The translations under genes and the position numbers were made by a program. Below the pieces are notes generated by a model that saw only the letters and a list, made by a program, of their open reading frames with translations, had not been told where the DNA came from and searched no databases. This document shows, in pieces, positions 24,882 through 34,446 of a stretch of 64,000 nucleotides of DNA (position 1 is its first letter; each line of letters begins with the position of its first letter). The DNA comes from Scatosoma sp045576335 (GTDB taxonomy: Bacteria > Bacillota > Clostridia > Christensenellales > Borkfalkiaceae): positions 69,200 to 133,199 of the forward strand of contig JAZNGH010000047.1 of the NCBI GenBank assembly GCA_045576335.1, read 5' to 3'.

Positions 24882-26582
24882 TCAATTTATGGATTTTTTG
24901 TATTCTTTTGCCTGTAAAAGCAATTCCTCGGCGTGTTTATAAGCAAATTCGTTGGTATCGTTTCCACCAAGCAAGCGTACGATTTCCCGAAGCTTTGTCT
25001 TGTCGTCGAGCGCATATACGTTCGTCAGTGTTTTCCCGCTTATTTCCTGTTTTTCAATCAAAAATTCGTTATCGCTCATAACGGCAATTTGTGCAAGATG
25101 GGACACCGCGATAATTTGCGTGTTTTTTGCGATTGCGGCAAGCTTTTCCCCAACTACTTTCGCCGTTTTTCCGCTGATACCCGCGTCAATCTCGTCAAAG
25201 ATATACGTAGATATCTCGTTAATATCGGACAGCTGGGTTTTCACCGCTAGCATAAATCGGCTCATTTCGCCGCCACTGATAATTTTCCCAAGCGGCTTCA
25301 TAGGCTCGCCTGCATTTGCAGAGAAGAGAAAGCACACGTTGTCCATACCGTTTCCATTAGCTTTTTCCACATCCGCGTCGGTATAATCGTTAAACTCGAT
25401 TGCAAACTGTGCGCTTGCAATATGCAAGGTTTTCAGCTCCGCCGTAACCCGTTTACAAAACGCTTCGCCTTCTTTTTTTCGCATAGCCGTCATTGCTTGG
25501 CATACGGCGTAAATCTTTTTATTCGTTTTGCTTCTTTCTTCCGTCAACAAAGCGTACTGCCCTTCACAATCGGAAAGAAGCTCGTATTCGTTCCTTATCT
25601 TTTCCAAATACGCGTCTATTTCCTCTTTATTTGCACCGTATTTACGTTTTAAGCCACGAATAACGTCCAGTCGGGATTCCGTTTCCTCCGCCTCGTTTTC
25701 GTCAAAATACAGCTCGTCTGCAAGCTCTGAAAGCGTTTCCGCAGCATCTTCCGCATCCGTTGCGATTGACTCCATTCTGTCGCAAAGCTCCGCGTATACG
25801 TTATCTATCCCCGAAATAGGTGAAAGTGCGCGTTTTGCATAACGCAAGCAATCCAACGCGCCCGATTCCCCCGAAAGACTTTCCGTCGCTTCGCGAACGG
25901 CGGTTATGATTTTTTCTAAATTATAAATTTTATTCCGTTTTGCAAGCAATTCTTCTTCCTCGCCCGCCTGCAAATCCACCGCTTCAATCTCGTCGATTTG
26001 GAAACGCAAAACGTCAAGCCTTCTTCCTCGCTCCTTTTCGTCGCCGCCAAGCATTGCGATACGCTCGTCAATGCCCCGTTTCTGTTTCAAAAGCGCGGAT
26101 AACCCCTCTTTTTTCTCCGTAAGCTTTGTACCGACCACTCCGTCGAGGGTTTTTAATTGATTGCTTTCTTTGAGTAAAAAGAAATGCTCACTTTGACCGT
26201 GAACGTCCACAAGCGAGTCCGTAACCGCGCGAAGCATCGTTGCCGTAACGGTGTTTCCGTTGATTTTAATGGCGTTTTTACCCGACTCCGAAAATTTACG
26301 GGAAATGATAATTTCCCCGTCGGTATCTATATCCATATCGCGTAAGACTTGCACCGCGCGGAAACTTTCGGGAACGATAAACTCCGCCTTGACCATACAC
26401 TCCGTTTCTCCATAGCGAATCATAGAGCGGTCAGCTTTCGCGCCCAAAACGAAATTGACGGAATCGAGAATAACCGATTTTCCCGCGCCCGTTTCCCCCG
26501 ACAGAACGTTTAAGCCCTCGCCAAAGATGATATCGGCGTTTTCTATCAACGCCACATTTTTTATCGTAAGTCTGGATAACAT
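24882..26582 (-). CDS. recN: DNA repair protein RecN
   Basis: SMC-like ATPase that acts at double-strand breaks. The 566-residue protein has a Walker A motif GETGAGKS (about 29-36), a long central coiled-coil region (about 150-370), the ABC signature SGGEMSRFMLA and Walker B YIFDEIDAG. The start is preceded by AAGG. It lies in the conserved argR-recN-spoIVB order. A weak GGAGC/GCTCC hairpin lies between it and spoIVB. Confidence 0.95.
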   Translation of the reverse strand: MLSRLTIKNVALIENADIIFGEGLNVLSGETGAGKSVILDSVNFVLGAKADRSMIRYGETECMVKAEFIVPESFRAVQVLRDMDIDTDGEIIISRKFSESGKNAIKINGNTVTATMLRAVTDSLVDVHGQSEHFFLLKESNQLKTLDGVVGTKLTEKKEGLSALLKQKRGIDERIAMLGGDEKERGRRLDVLRFQIDEIEAVDLQAGEEEELLAKRNKIYNLEKIITAVREATESLSGESGALDCLRYAKRALSPISGIDNVYAELCDRMESIATDAEDAAETLSELADELYFDENEAEETESRLDVIRGLKRKYGANKEEIDAYLEKIRNEYELLSDCEGQYALLTEERSKTNKKIYAVCQAMTAMRKKEGEAFCKRVTAELKTLHIASAQFAIEFNDYTDADVEKANGNGMDNVCFLFSANAGEPMKPLGKIISGGEMSRFMLAVKTQLSDINEISTYIFDEIDAGISGKTAKVVGEKLAAIAKNTQIIAVSHLAQIAVMSDNEFLIEKQEISGKTLTNVYALDDKTKLREIVRLLGGNDTNEFAYKHAEELLLQAKEYKKSIN

Positions 26583-26596
26583 AAAATGGCCTTATC

Positions 26597-27049
26597 TTAT
26601 TTCATAAATTCGTTGATTTTTTCCACGACGGTTACGGCGCGTTCGTCGTCCGCGCAAACAATTAACAGCGTATCGTCGCCCGCAACTGAACCGACGATAC
26701 CCTCGTAATTGAGTTTATCCACCACCGTACCCGCATTAGCACCGTTGCCCGTCAACGTTTTTACGACGACGAGATTTTTTGCCGCTTTCACCGAAACAAC
26801 GCAATCACGGAAAAGGCTCTTCATTTTAGGCGAAATTTCACTTTCTCCGTCGTTTATGTACGCATAACGGTACTTTTTCTCAATACCCGCAACCTTAAAC
26901 AAATGCAAATCGCGAATATCACGCGAAATGGTTGCTTGCGTAACGACGAGATTCATTCCGTTTAATTCCGCACACAATTCCTCTTGTGTTTCAATTTCCT
27001 TGCGAGAAATAATCTCCAAAATTTTAGCGTGTCTTGCCGACCTTAACAT
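26597..27049 (-). CDS. argR: Arginine repressor ArgR/AhrC
   Basis: Hexameric arginine-responsive regulator of arginine biosynthesis and catabolism. From ATG 27049 it has 150 residues; AAGGAG lies seven bases upstream. An in-frame ATG two codons earlier touches that site. The N-terminal winged helix includes VTQATISRDIRDL, and the C-terminal oligomerisation and arginine domain ends with VAGDDTLLIVC, which supplies the arginine-contacting Asp pair. Confidence 0.95.
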   Translation of the reverse strand: MLRSARHAKILEIISRKEIETQEELCAELNGMNLVVTQATISRDIRDLHLFKVAGIEKKYRYAYINDGESEISPKMKSLFRDCVVSVKAAKNLVVVKTLTGNGANAGTVVDKLNYEGIVGSVAGDDTLLIVCADDERAVTVVEKINEFMK

Positions 27050-27070
27050 ATCCATTCTCCTTATCCTATA

Positions 27071-27880
27071 TCATTCATTTAATTTATTTCTGACCTTCGC
27101 AAAGAAATCCGCTGTATCCCGCACGGGAAAATCTGCCGTAAACGGTGCTTTTCCTACGCGAATTTCCGTTCCCTCGGGTAAACCCGTTATCGCCAAACCG
27201 TCGGCGAGCAATATTGCTTTTCCGCGCACTACGCGCACGGTTATTTCCTCTGAATCGGGAAATACGACGGGACGATTCCGCATAGAGAAAGCACATATCG
27301 GCGTCATCATAAACACGGGCACTTCCGGTGTCAATATCGCACCGCCTGCCGAAAGGGAATACGCCGTCGAGCCAGTTGGCGTGCAAAACAGCAAGCCGTC
27401 TCCCGCAATCACGTCCTTCCCGTCGCCCGTATCCACCTGCAAACGCAGAATTTGCGTATTTTTTTCCGCGTATAGTCCGTAATCCCGTTGCAAAGCGATT
27501 TCGTTGAGTGCGTAAAAGCTTTGTCCTGCTATCTCCAAACGCAACAAGCTCCGCTTCAAAATACGGCAAGTGCCTTTTTCGAGTTGGAATAAAAGCTCTT
27601 TTATCTTTTCCCTTTCGTCTTTTTCGTATTCGGTTAAAAAGCCGAGATTGCCGTAATTGATACCGATTAGCTTAATCCCTTTTTTCGCGGCAATGACCGC
27701 CGAATGGAGAATGGCCCCGTCGCCGCCAAGCACTACCACGACGTCTACGCCGTCGATTTCGGTGGGCAAGGAAAAACGCTTGGTTTCATAACCCGAATCG
27801 CGTAAAAAACCAACGATTTCTTCAATCGTAGCTTCGTTTTTGACCTTCGCTTTGTTGCCGAGTACCCCGATTTTCATCAT
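27071..27880 (-). CDS. nadK: NAD kinase
   Basis: Phosphorylates NAD to NADP. The 269-residue protein has the GGDGA motif (in LGGDGAILHS), NYGNLGFLTE and the CTPTGSTAYSLSAGG signature. The start ATGATG overlaps the tlyA stop, and either ATG could be used; the second is better spaced from GGGAG. It lies between tlyA and argR as in many Firmicutes. Confidence 0.95.
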   Translation of the reverse strand: MMKIGVLGNKAKVKNEATIEEIVGFLRDSGYETKRFSLPTEIDGVDVVVVLGGDGAILHSAVIAAKKGIKLIGINYGNLGFLTEYEKDEREKIKELLFQLEKGTCRILKRSLLRLEIAGQSFYALNEIALQRDYGLYAEKNTQILRLQVDTGDGKDVIAGDGLLFCTPTGSTAYSLSAGGAILTPEVPVFMMTPICAFSMRNRPVVFPDSEEITVRVVRGKAILLADGLAITGLPEGTEIRVGKAPFTADFPVRDTADFFAKVRNKLNE

Positions 27881-28683
27881 TTGCTCCCACGTTTTTTATT
27901 TTTTTCCGCCACGTTGCCCGCGACGAACGTTTTAACTTCCCGTATAACCGCTTGCACCGTTTTTGCCCCGTCGTAAACGGGCTTTAAGTGCAAAATATAC
28001 TCAATATTTTTGCCCTTTCGCACGGGCGCATTCGTAACCCCAAACGGATATAACCCTTCGTTTTTCGCGTATTCAAGCACTTTTTCCACGATTTCCGCAT
28101 GCGCCGACGGGTGTACGATACCGCTTTTGCCGATATTCTTTTTTTCGCATTCAAATTGCGGCTTTACAAGCACCAAAGCGTCGCCTTGCTCGCCTAAAAC
28201 ACTCTTGATTGCCCCAAAAATATGCCGAAGCGAGATAAAGCTCACATCCGTGACCACACCGTCAATCCCACAGGGAAAATCCGCTTGCGTAAGATAACGC
28301 GCGTTCGTATTCTCCATAACAAAAATCCGTGAGTCCCCCAAAAGGCTTTCGTGTAAAAGGCTTTCGCCTACGTCCACAGCAAACACTTTTTTCGCGCCGT
28401 TTTGTAACAAGCAATCAGTAAACCCGCCCGTGCTCGCGCCGATATCCACGAACGTTTTGCCGCTGCAATCAAACCCAAAAACACTCACTGCTCGCGCAAG
28501 CTTATATCCACCGTTGGACACAAAGCTTTCCTTTGGCACTACGAAAGTGATTTCGTCCGTTTCCTTAATCTCGTCCTTGACCTTTATCACTTTTCCGTTG
28601 ACAAGTATCAAGCCTTTTTCAATCGCTTCCGCCGCTTTCGTCCGCGAGCCGAATTTGTCCGCGAAATGCTTGTCCGCTCTCAT
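27877..28683 (-). CDS. tlyA: TlyA family rRNA 2'-O-methyltransferase
   Basis: Predicted to methylate 2'-OH groups of cytidines in 16S and 23S rRNA (TlyA/YqxC; the old name haemolysin A is misleading). From ATG 28683, which overlaps the dxs stop as ATGA, it has 268 residues. It has an N-terminal S4 domain (SRTKAAEAIEKGLILVNG) and an FtsJ-type methyltransferase fold with FVDIGASTGGFTDCLL. A longer frame to 28722 lies inside dxs and is rejected. Translation is probably coupled to dxs. Confidence 0.93.
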   Translation of the reverse strand: MRADKHFADKFGSRTKAAEAIEKGLILVNGKVIKVKDEIKETDEITFVVPKESFVSNGGYKLARAVSVFGFDCSGKTFVDIGASTGGFTDCLLQNGAKKVFAVDVGESLLHESLLGDSRIFVMENTNARYLTQADFPCGIDGVVTDVSFISLRHIFGAIKSVLGEQGDALVLVKPQFECEKKNIGKSGIVHPSAHAEIVEKVLEYAKNEGLYPFGVTNAPVRKGKNIEYILHLKPVYDGAKTVQAVIREVKTFVAGNVAEKNKKRGSK

Positions 28684-30404
28684 AATAACGCTTTCGATAT
28701 CCAGCGTTCGATATCCTCGCAATTCACGCCGTATTCGCCTTGTAAATCGGCAACTTTGCCCTGTGGAATAAACGCGTCGCGATAGGCAAAATTCTTGATT
28801 TTACAAGCCTTTCCAAGCTTTACAAGCTCGCAATCGATCATTGCACCCAAGCCGCCGAGAAATACGTTATCCTCAACGGTCACAACGTATTCGCTTTGTA
28901 AATTTTGCAGCAATTCTACGTCTAGCGGTTTCACGAAGCGGGCGTTTACGACGTCAAAGCTTTTTCCTTGCTTTTCAATCTGACGCAACACCTTCATTGT
29001 GATAATCAAGCTCCGTTCTCCCGCGGCAATTACCGTGACTTTTGCGTTTTCTTTGCGCAAATATTCCCATTTTCCCGCCACGATAGGCTGCTCTTCCGCT
29101 TCAAATACCACTTTTCCCGAACGGGGATAACGGATAGCTAACGGGTGCGGATAAGTTGCGCTGAACGCAAGCATACGCTTTAATTCCTCCGTGTCCTTGG
29201 GAACGGCTATCGTTAAATTAGGAATAAGCGATAAATAGGAAAGATCGAAAACGCCTTGATGCGTTTCCCCGTCCGCGCCAGATATCCCCGCACGGTCGAT
29301 ACAGAAGGTCACGGGCATATCTTGCGCGCAAACGTCGTGAATAATCTCGTCGAAAGCACGCTGTAAAAAAGTAGAATAAATGGCGTAATACGGTTTAAGT
29401 CCGCCAGCCGCCATAGCGGCGCATAATACGGACGCGTTCTCCTCGCAAATCCCTACGTCAAAAGCGCGTTCGGGATAATCCGTGAAAAACCTTTCAAGCC
29501 CAAGAGCCTCTTTCATTGCGGCGGAAATTACGGTGATTTTACCGTTTTCTCTTGCAAGGTCGCAAAGACTTTCCCCTAAAACCTCCGAATATTCCTTTTC
29601 CTTGGGCGAGCCGACGGGCGGTACGCCGTGGGTATTTGTGGGGTGTTCTTCGCTGAACTCATAGCCCTTCCCTTTCTTGGTGGCGATATGCAGCAAGACC
29701 GAGCCGTTTTCAAGTAACCCCTTCGCTTCCGTCAACGCGTCCACCATTTCGTCTACGTCGTTGCCGTCTTTTACGCCTATATACGTTAAGCCGAACTGTT
29801 CCAAAAGACGAATACCGTCCGCTTTTTCCCGATTTTTCACGGTATCGAGTATCTCGTGCATTCCGCCTACCGTCGGAGATATGGACATACCGTTATCGTT
29901 GAGAATAATCAGTATATTCGTATTTAATATTTGTAAGCTGTTCAACGCCTCGTAAACAAGCCCGTTATTGAACGAACCGTCGCCGATATAGGCAATAATC
30001 GTGCGGTTTTCCTTTTGTAAATCGCGTGCTTTTGCAAGCCCGATAGCAGCGGAAACGGACGTACCTGCATGTCCCGTGTCGTAGCAATCATACACGCTTT
30101 CCGTGCGTTTGGGAAAGCCTGAAATCCCCCCTGCCTTTCGAAGCGTAGAAAATCTGTCCGCGCGACCGCTTAAAAGCTTGTACGCATAGCATTGATGTCC
30201 TACGTCGAACACGATTTTATCGTTGGGAAAATCAAAAACGTAAAAGAGCGCGACGGTGGATTCTACCGCGCCAAGATTTGACGCAAGGTGTCCGCCGCAT
30301 TGCGTAACCGTTTCGTAAATGACGCGCCGAAGCTCGTCGCATAAAACGTTAAGCTCGCTTCTCGTACATTTTTTTACGTTTTCAGGCAACCAATTTTTTA
30401 ACAT
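28680..30404 (-). CDS. dxs: 1-deoxy-D-xylulose-5-phosphate synthase
   Basis: Thiamine-dependent first enzyme of the MEP isoprenoid pathway, condensing pyruvate and glyceraldehyde-3-phosphate. The 574-residue protein is somewhat shorter than the common 620 or so. It has the transketolase-type TPP motif GDGSFNNGLVYEALN (about 150), the N-terminal GGHLASNLGAVE and the C-terminal DRAGISGADGETHQG region. AAGGAG precedes the ATG. It lies between ispA and tlyA in the conserved order. Confidence 0.95.
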   Translation of the reverse strand: MLKNWLPENVKKCTRSELNVLCDELRRVIYETVTQCGGHLASNLGAVESTVALFYVFDFPNDKIVFDVGHQCYAYKLLSGRADRFSTLRKAGGISGFPKRTESVYDCYDTGHAGTSVSAAIGLAKARDLQKENRTIIAYIGDGSFNNGLVYEALNSLQILNTNILIILNDNGMSISPTVGGMHEILDTVKNREKADGIRLLEQFGLTYIGVKDGNDVDEMVDALTEAKGLLENGSVLLHIATKKGKGYEFSEEHPTNTHGVPPVGSPKEKEYSEVLGESLCDLARENGKITVISAAMKEALGLERFFTDYPERAFDVGICEENASVLCAAMAAGGLKPYYAIYSTFLQRAFDEIIHDVCAQDMPVTFCIDRAGISGADGETHQGVFDLSYLSLIPNLTIAVPKDTEELKRMLAFSATYPHPLAIRYPRSGKVVFEAEEQPIVAGKWEYLRKENAKVTVIAAGERSLIITMKVLRQIEKQGKSFDVVNARFVKPLDVELLQNLQSEYVVTVEDNVFLGGLGAMIDCELVKLGKACKIKNFAYRDAFIPQGKVADLQGEYGVNCEDIERWISKALL

Positions 30405-30422
30405 TGCCGAAGCTCCTTATCC

Positions 30423-31304
30423 TTATTTACTTCGATTGAGTATATAATCCACCAAATCGTTCAAAAACGCCGTATCCCCGTCTATTCCTTCCAAAACGGC
30501 GTGACACGTCTTTGCACATTCGTCCGCGCGAATTTTTGCCCCTTCTAATCCGTATAAGCGAACGGAGGTGAGCTTGTTTTCCGTTTGGTCTTTCCCTATC
30601 GTCTTTCCAAGCTGCTGAAAATCGCCCGTAACGTCGAGGATATCGTCAGTCGTTTGGAAAAGCACGCCTAAAAGCTTCCCGAACTCCTCAAACGATAAAT
30701 AATATTTATTTCCCGCAAGAATACTCGCAATCGCGACGGGCGCAAGCAAAAGCTTACCCGTTTTATGGGCGTAAACGTACGCCAACTCGTCCTCTTCCAC
30801 CTCCACGTTGGCGTTGGTGAAATATAAATCGGCGGATTGCCCTGCGATCATACCGTATACCCCTGCACATTCGTTTAAGAATTTTGCGGCGAGCACGTAT
30901 TTTTCGCCCTTTATACATTCTTCAAAGCAGATTGCGTACGCTTCGTTGAGCAAACCGTCGCCCGCAAGAATGGCATTCGCTTCGCCGAATGCTTTATGGC
31001 ACGAGGGCTTTCCGCGACGGAAATCGTCGTTATCCATAGCGGGCAAATCGTCGTGCACGAGCGAATATGCGTGGATCATTTCAAGCGCCAAAGCAAAAGG
31101 CAACACCTCCTCGTGCGCCACGCCCAAAACGTCCGCGCATGCCAGCATTAAAACGGGACGAATGCGTTTGCCGCCGTTAAGCAAGCTATACGTCATACTT
31201 TCGCCGAGCACGGCGGGACGGGTTGTCAATTTGTCGGTATATTTCTTTACGAACGCTTCAAATTCTTGGATATAAGCGTTATACAACAAAGTAAAGTCGG
31301 TCAA
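30423..31304 (-). CDS. ispA: Polyprenyl synthetase, farnesyl/geranyl diphosphate synthase type
   Basis: Condenses isopentenyl diphosphate with allylic diphosphates. The 293-residue protein has the first aspartate-rich motif DDLPAMDNDD and the second, QTTDDILD. The start is a TTG at 31304 with AAGGAG nine bases upstream; that site is inside the last codons of folD. xseA and xseB, which usually sit between folD and ispA, are absent. Product chain length is inferred from family only. Confidence 0.93.
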   Translation of the reverse strand: MTDFTLLYNAYIQEFEAFVKKYTDKLTTRPAVLGESMTYSLLNGGKRIRPVLMLACADVLGVAHEEVLPFALALEMIHAYSLVHDDLPAMDNDDFRRGKPSCHKAFGEANAILAGDGLLNEAYAICFEECIKGEKYVLAAKFLNECAGVYGMIAGQSADLYFTNANVEVEEDELAYVYAHKTGKLLLAPVAIASILAGNKYYLSFEEFGKLLGVLFQTTDDILDVTGDFQQLGKTIGKDQTENKLTSVRLYGLEGAKIRADECAKTCHAVLEGIDGDTAFLNDLVDYILNRSK

Positions 31305-31310
31305 TTTTCT

Positions 31311-32141
31311 TTACTCCTTAAAAGCCGCTTTGGCTGTGTTATACATAAGCATCGTAATCGTCATAGGCCCTACGCCGCCGGGCACGGGCGTTATGAGCGA
31401 GCATTTTTCTTTTGCATTTTCAAAATCCACGTCGCCGCAAAGCTTGCCGTTTTCATCGCGGTTCATCCCCACGTCGATTACGACCGCACCCTCTTTCAGC
31501 ATATCCGCGGTAACGAATTTGGCTTTGCCGACGGCGGAAACGAGAATATCCGCGCTTTGGCAAATTTCTTTGATATTCTTCGTCTTGCTGTGACAAACGG
31601 TCACGGTAGCGTTGGCGTTAAGAAGCAGCATTGCCATCGGCTTTCCTACGGTATCGCTTCTACCGAGCACGACCACGTGCTTGCCTGCAATTTCTACGCC
31701 CTCATGTTCTAACAATTTCATAACGCCAAGCGGCGTACAAGCAACGATTTTCTCTTTATGCAACGTCAAAAGCCCGAGATTTTCCGCGGAAAAACCGTCC
31801 ACATCCTTTTCAAACGGGATTTTCGCCATTGCAGACTCCGCGTCGAAGCCTTTGGGCAACGGAAGCTGCAATAAAATACCGTCTATTTGCGAATCGTCGG
31901 CGAGCGAAGTCAAAAGTGCTTCTAATTGCTCCTGCTTTGCAGTTTCGGGCAATTCGTAAGAATACGAACGAATCCCCACCTCCGCGCAAGCCTTGATTTT
32001 ATTGCGTACGTAGATTTGCGAAGCGGGGTTGCTACCGACGATCACGACGGCAAGCCCCGGTTTTTTCGTCGAAGCCGCAATTTTTTGTTTAAGCGTTTCG
32101 CGAAGCTCTGCCGCATACGCTTTTCCGTCAATTATTTTCAT
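31311..32141 (-). CDS. folD: Bifunctional methylenetetrahydrofolate dehydrogenase/cyclohydrolase
   Basis: Interconverts 5,10-methylene- and 10-formyl-tetrahydrofolate using NADP. From ATG 32141 (GGTGAG upstream) it has 276 residues and overlaps nusB by 14 bp. The substrate domain carries the YVRNKIKACAEVGI segment with the catalytic Lys, followed by the QLPLPKG motif. The Rossmann domain has VVLGRSDTVGKPMA, and the C-terminal signature is TPVPGGVGPMT. In the window it feeds one-carbon metabolism. Confidence 0.95.
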   Translation of the reverse strand: MKIIDGKAYAAELRETLKQKIAASTKKPGLAVVIVGSNPASQIYVRNKIKACAEVGIRSYSYELPETAKQEQLEALLTSLADDSQIDGILLQLPLPKGFDAESAMAKIPFEKDVDGFSAENLGLLTLHKEKIVACTPLGVMKLLEHEGVEIAGKHVVVLGRSDTVGKPMAMLLLNANATVTVCHSKTKNIKEICQSADILVSAVGKAKFVTADMLKEGAVVIDVGMNRDENGKLCGDVDFENAKEKCSLITPVPGGVGPMTITMLMYNTAKAAFKE

Positions 32142-32550
32142 TGTTCTCACCAACTTTTTTATTGATCACGCCCGAAAGCACGCCGTTGACGAAATCCGCG
32201 CTCTTTTCCGTGGAATACTTCCTTGCAAGTCCCGTTGCTTCGGACACCGATACGACGGGCGGGATATCGTCAAAATAGCGAATTTCCGCCATTGCAATCA
32301 ACAAAATACTTTTATCCGTACGGTTGATACGGTTTTCCTTGTAATGGTGACAAGCCTCTTCTATGCCCTCGATCAGCTCGTCGCGGTGTTCCTCCACCGC
32401 CGCGATTAAATCGGTGGCAAAAAGCAAATCTTCCTCTCTTTCCAGCTTAAATTGCTTAAATATCTTTTTTTGAAGCAACTCCATACAGTCGGTATTAAAC
32501 TGCTGGGCGAATATAATATTCAAAGCGGCTTCTCTTGCTGCATTTCTCAT
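32128..32550 (-). CDS. nusB: Transcription antitermination factor NusB
   Basis: Binds boxA RNA with S10 (NusE) in rRNA antitermination complexes. The 140-residue all-helical protein starts MRNAAREAALNIIF, the typical N-terminal arginine-rich helix, and ends with the family's VSEATGLARKYSTEKSADFVNGVLSG segment. GGAGAG precedes the ATG. It is in the asp23-nusB-folD order. Confidence 0.95.
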   Translation of the reverse strand: MRNAAREAALNIIFAQQFNTDCMELLQKKIFKQFKLEREEDLLFATDLIAAVEEHRDELIEGIEEACHHYKENRINRTDKSILLIAMAEIRYFDDIPPVVSVSEATGLARKYSTEKSADFVNGVLSGVINKKVGENNENN

Positions 32551-32589
32551 AAGTCTCTCCGTTTTTTACTGCTCGTTATTATGACGAAA

Positions 32590-32611
32590 ACCCTTCTCTG
32601 ACGGGAAGGGT
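32590..32611 (-). other. Intercistronic hairpin between asp23 and nusB
   Basis: ACCCTTCTC and GGGAAGGGT form a strong short stem around TGAC, followed on the minus strand by TTTTCG. It could be a leaky terminator or an mRNA-stability element just upstream of nusB. Confidence 0.5.
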
Positions 32612-32622
32612 GTCCGATATAT

Positions 32623-32991
32623 TTAATTTTCCTCTAACGGCTCTTCCTCTTCCTTTTCAAGAATGGGCTGTTCCGTAAATTCCACGTCGCGGATATGCAC
32701 GTCTACTTGCGCAACCTTATAACGCGTCATATTTTCCACGCTTTGCTTGACCGATTGTTGGATACGGTAAGCAAGCTCGGGCACGTTATAGCCGTATTTG
32801 ACGGCAACGGATACGTCTACGTAGATACCGTCCTTTTCAATATACAGCGAGATACCGTTTCTTTTTCCCGAAACGGGCATTGCGCCCTCGACCTCCGCCA
32901 CAGCCAACGCTACGATATTGTGTACGATACCCGCGTTGTAAACGACTTTTCCGCTTTGATTGTCTTTTACGTCTAATTTAATATTACGCAT
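32623..32991 (-). CDS. Asp23/Gls24 family protein (YqhY/YloU type)
   Basis: Small protein of the alkaline-shock family, conserved upstream of nusB. The B. subtilis homologue YqhY is linked to control of acetyl-CoA carboxylase. The 122-residue protein has the VVYNAGIVHNIVALAVAEVEG start and the conserved core VDVSVAVKYGYNVPELA, with an acidic tail. accB and accC, the usual upstream neighbours in B. subtilis, are not in this locus. It has its own likely promoter. Confidence 0.9.
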   Translation of the reverse strand: MRNIKLDVKDNQSGKVVYNAGIVHNIVALAVAEVEGAMPVSGKRNGISLYIEKDGIYVDVSVAVKYGYNVPELAYRIQQSVKQSVENMTRYKVAQVDVHIRDVEFTEQPILEKEEEEPLEEN

Positions 32992-33022
32992 TCGAAAAGT
33001 GCTCCTTATAATCTTTGATTAT

Positions 33023-33031
33023 ATTATAGCA
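33023..33031 (-). promoter_or_regulatory. Extended -10 promoter upstream of asp23
   Basis: On the minus strand TGCTATAAT (hexamer 33023-33028) with a weak -35. It would let asp23-nusB-folD be expressed independently of the sporulation operon upstream. Confidence 0.5.
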
Positions 33032-33081
33032 TATCTTTTCGAATATTTCTACTGTTTTGAAGATATTTTCTCTTCTTTTTT

Positions 33082-33570
33082 TCAGCTTTCCGCGTAAACG
33101 GGCATAATTATAATATTTCCGGCGACAATCCCCGTTTCGTTTTTCATCATATTGTAAATGGATAACGCCGTGTCGTAATTCAGTTCAGAGGAATTGATAA
33201 ACACGTTTACGTTATCGGAATCCACGGAAACGGATACGACCGCGTCCGAAAAACCAAGCGATTTGACCATGTTCTCCAAAATCAATTCCTGTTCCATAGC
33301 CGCAACGATTTCCATCTTCATTTCCGTAGCTGCTTCGTATTTTTCGTCGCCCTCTTCATAGAGTGCGATTACACTGTCGAGCTGTACCAGCTCCTCGTTG
33401 CGCGTAGTCGTACGCTCGGAACGGTAAGTAGTAAAATAGTTTGCGGTGGTAACACCGTCGTCCGCCGAAGCGACCGTATCGGCGTTCGCCAACACGAAAT
33501 TGAATACGGCAGTAACCGCAAGCAGTAGCACCAAAGACGACATTACGACAATCTTCTTTTTGTTTGACAT
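33082..33570 (-). CDS. spoIIIAH: Stage III sporulation protein AH
   Basis: Mother-cell membrane protein whose periplasmic domain pairs with SpoIIQ to form the feeding-tube channel to the forespore. The 162-residue protein has one N-terminal transmembrane helix (about 7-28), a helical linker and a ring-forming C-terminal domain of YscJ/FliF type. It is the last gene of the spoIIIA operon. Confidence 0.93.
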   Translation of the reverse strand: MSNKKKIVVMSSLVLLLAVTAVFNFVLANADTVASADDGVTTANYFTTYRSERTTTRNEELVQLDSVIALYEEGDEKYEAATEMKMEIVAAMEQELILENMVKSLGFSDAVVSVSVDSDNVNVFINSSELNYDTALSIYNMMKNETGIVAGNIIIMPVYAES

Positions 33571-33587
33571 AGTTTTTTATCTCCTTT

Positions 33588-33968
33588 TTACTCTTTTTTC
33601 AAATAAATTTTCACGGCTTTTTCCTGTGTTCCGAGCGCCGCCGCGACAGCCTCCCGAATATTCATAATCACCTGCAAATCGTTTGCGCCCTCGCAAACCA
33701 CCACGACGCTCTGCACGCCGTTCTCCGTTTCGCAAATCATAACGTCCGCTTCGCCAACGCCTTCGATTTGTTGTAGGAGCTGCCCGACCTTCCTTTCCGT
33801 TTCCGTTGCCGCGGTCGCCGCCGTAGAAACGCTTTCTTCGTCCGTATAAAATACCTTCCAAACCGCAAACACAAGCGCGAGGGCAAGTACGCTGACAATG
33901 AGAATATCCTTTATTTTTCCCTCGATAGCAAAGCGGCGTTTATATTCCTTTTTTACCGTTTTATTCAA
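33588..33968 (-). CDS. spoIIIAG: Stage III sporulation protein AG
   Basis: Ring-forming component of the SpoIIIA-SpoIIQ channel. The 126-residue protein has a single transmembrane segment (about 22-40) followed by a compact domain with GVGEADVMICETENGVQSVVVV, typical of the family. It is shorter than B. subtilis SpoIIIAG (about 230). Its start overlaps spoIIIAF by 8 bp. Confidence 0.9.
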   Translation of the reverse strand: MNKTVKKEYKRRFAIEGKIKDILIVSVLALALVFAVWKVFYTDEESVSTAATAATETERKVGQLLQQIEGVGEADVMICETENGVQSVVVVCEGANDLQVIMNIREAVAAALGTQEKAVKIYLKKE

Positions 33969-34446
33969 TCAACACCTCACTGCAATAATTATTTGTCAGA
34001 TATTCCCACATCTCTTTTTTGACCTCCTCTCCCTCTTCCTGTTCCGTGGTTACGCGTATTTGCTCAATTCGGATATCCAGCTCGTTTTCCAAGCTCCACT
34101 TCAACGCAACGACCGATTTTACACCGTACTTTTCAAGGAGTTCGTCCTCTACGGCTTTTTCCGTCTGCAATATCCTCGTTTCACTGTAATACTTTATGAA
34201 AGCCCCGTCCGTTTGTATGACTGATTGTGGGAAAAAGGTTTGAGAATTTTCTTGATTTTCTCCCTTTAACGTGTCGAAAAAATCCTCTCCTTGTAGAAAA
34301 CGGGGTATCGGCGCGACAATGACGAGCAAACACGCTAATTTTGCAATCCCTTTGATGACCGCCGTCGTTTTCCCCTCGGGCATAATCGCGGTGAGTACCG
34401 CCGAAATTAAGACCGTGCCGATAATGCAGAGCAAATATCCGTTCAT
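33961..34446 (-). CDS. spoIIIAF: Stage III sporulation protein AF
   Basis: Membrane protein of the SpoIIIA complex with two N-terminal transmembrane helices and a soluble C-terminal domain. From ATG 34446 it has 161 residues. The ATG overlaps the spoIIIAE stop as ATGA, which argues against the longer frame up to 34527. The C-terminal half is acidic and helical. Confidence 0.9.
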   Translation of the reverse strand: MNGYLLCIIGTVLISAVLTAIMPEGKTTAVIKGIAKLACLLVIVAPIPRFLQGEDFFDTLKGENQENSQTFFPQSVIQTDGAFIKYYSETRILQTEKAVEDELLEKYGVKSVVALKWSLENELDIRIEQIRVTTEQEEGEEVKKEMWEYLTNNYCSEVLIE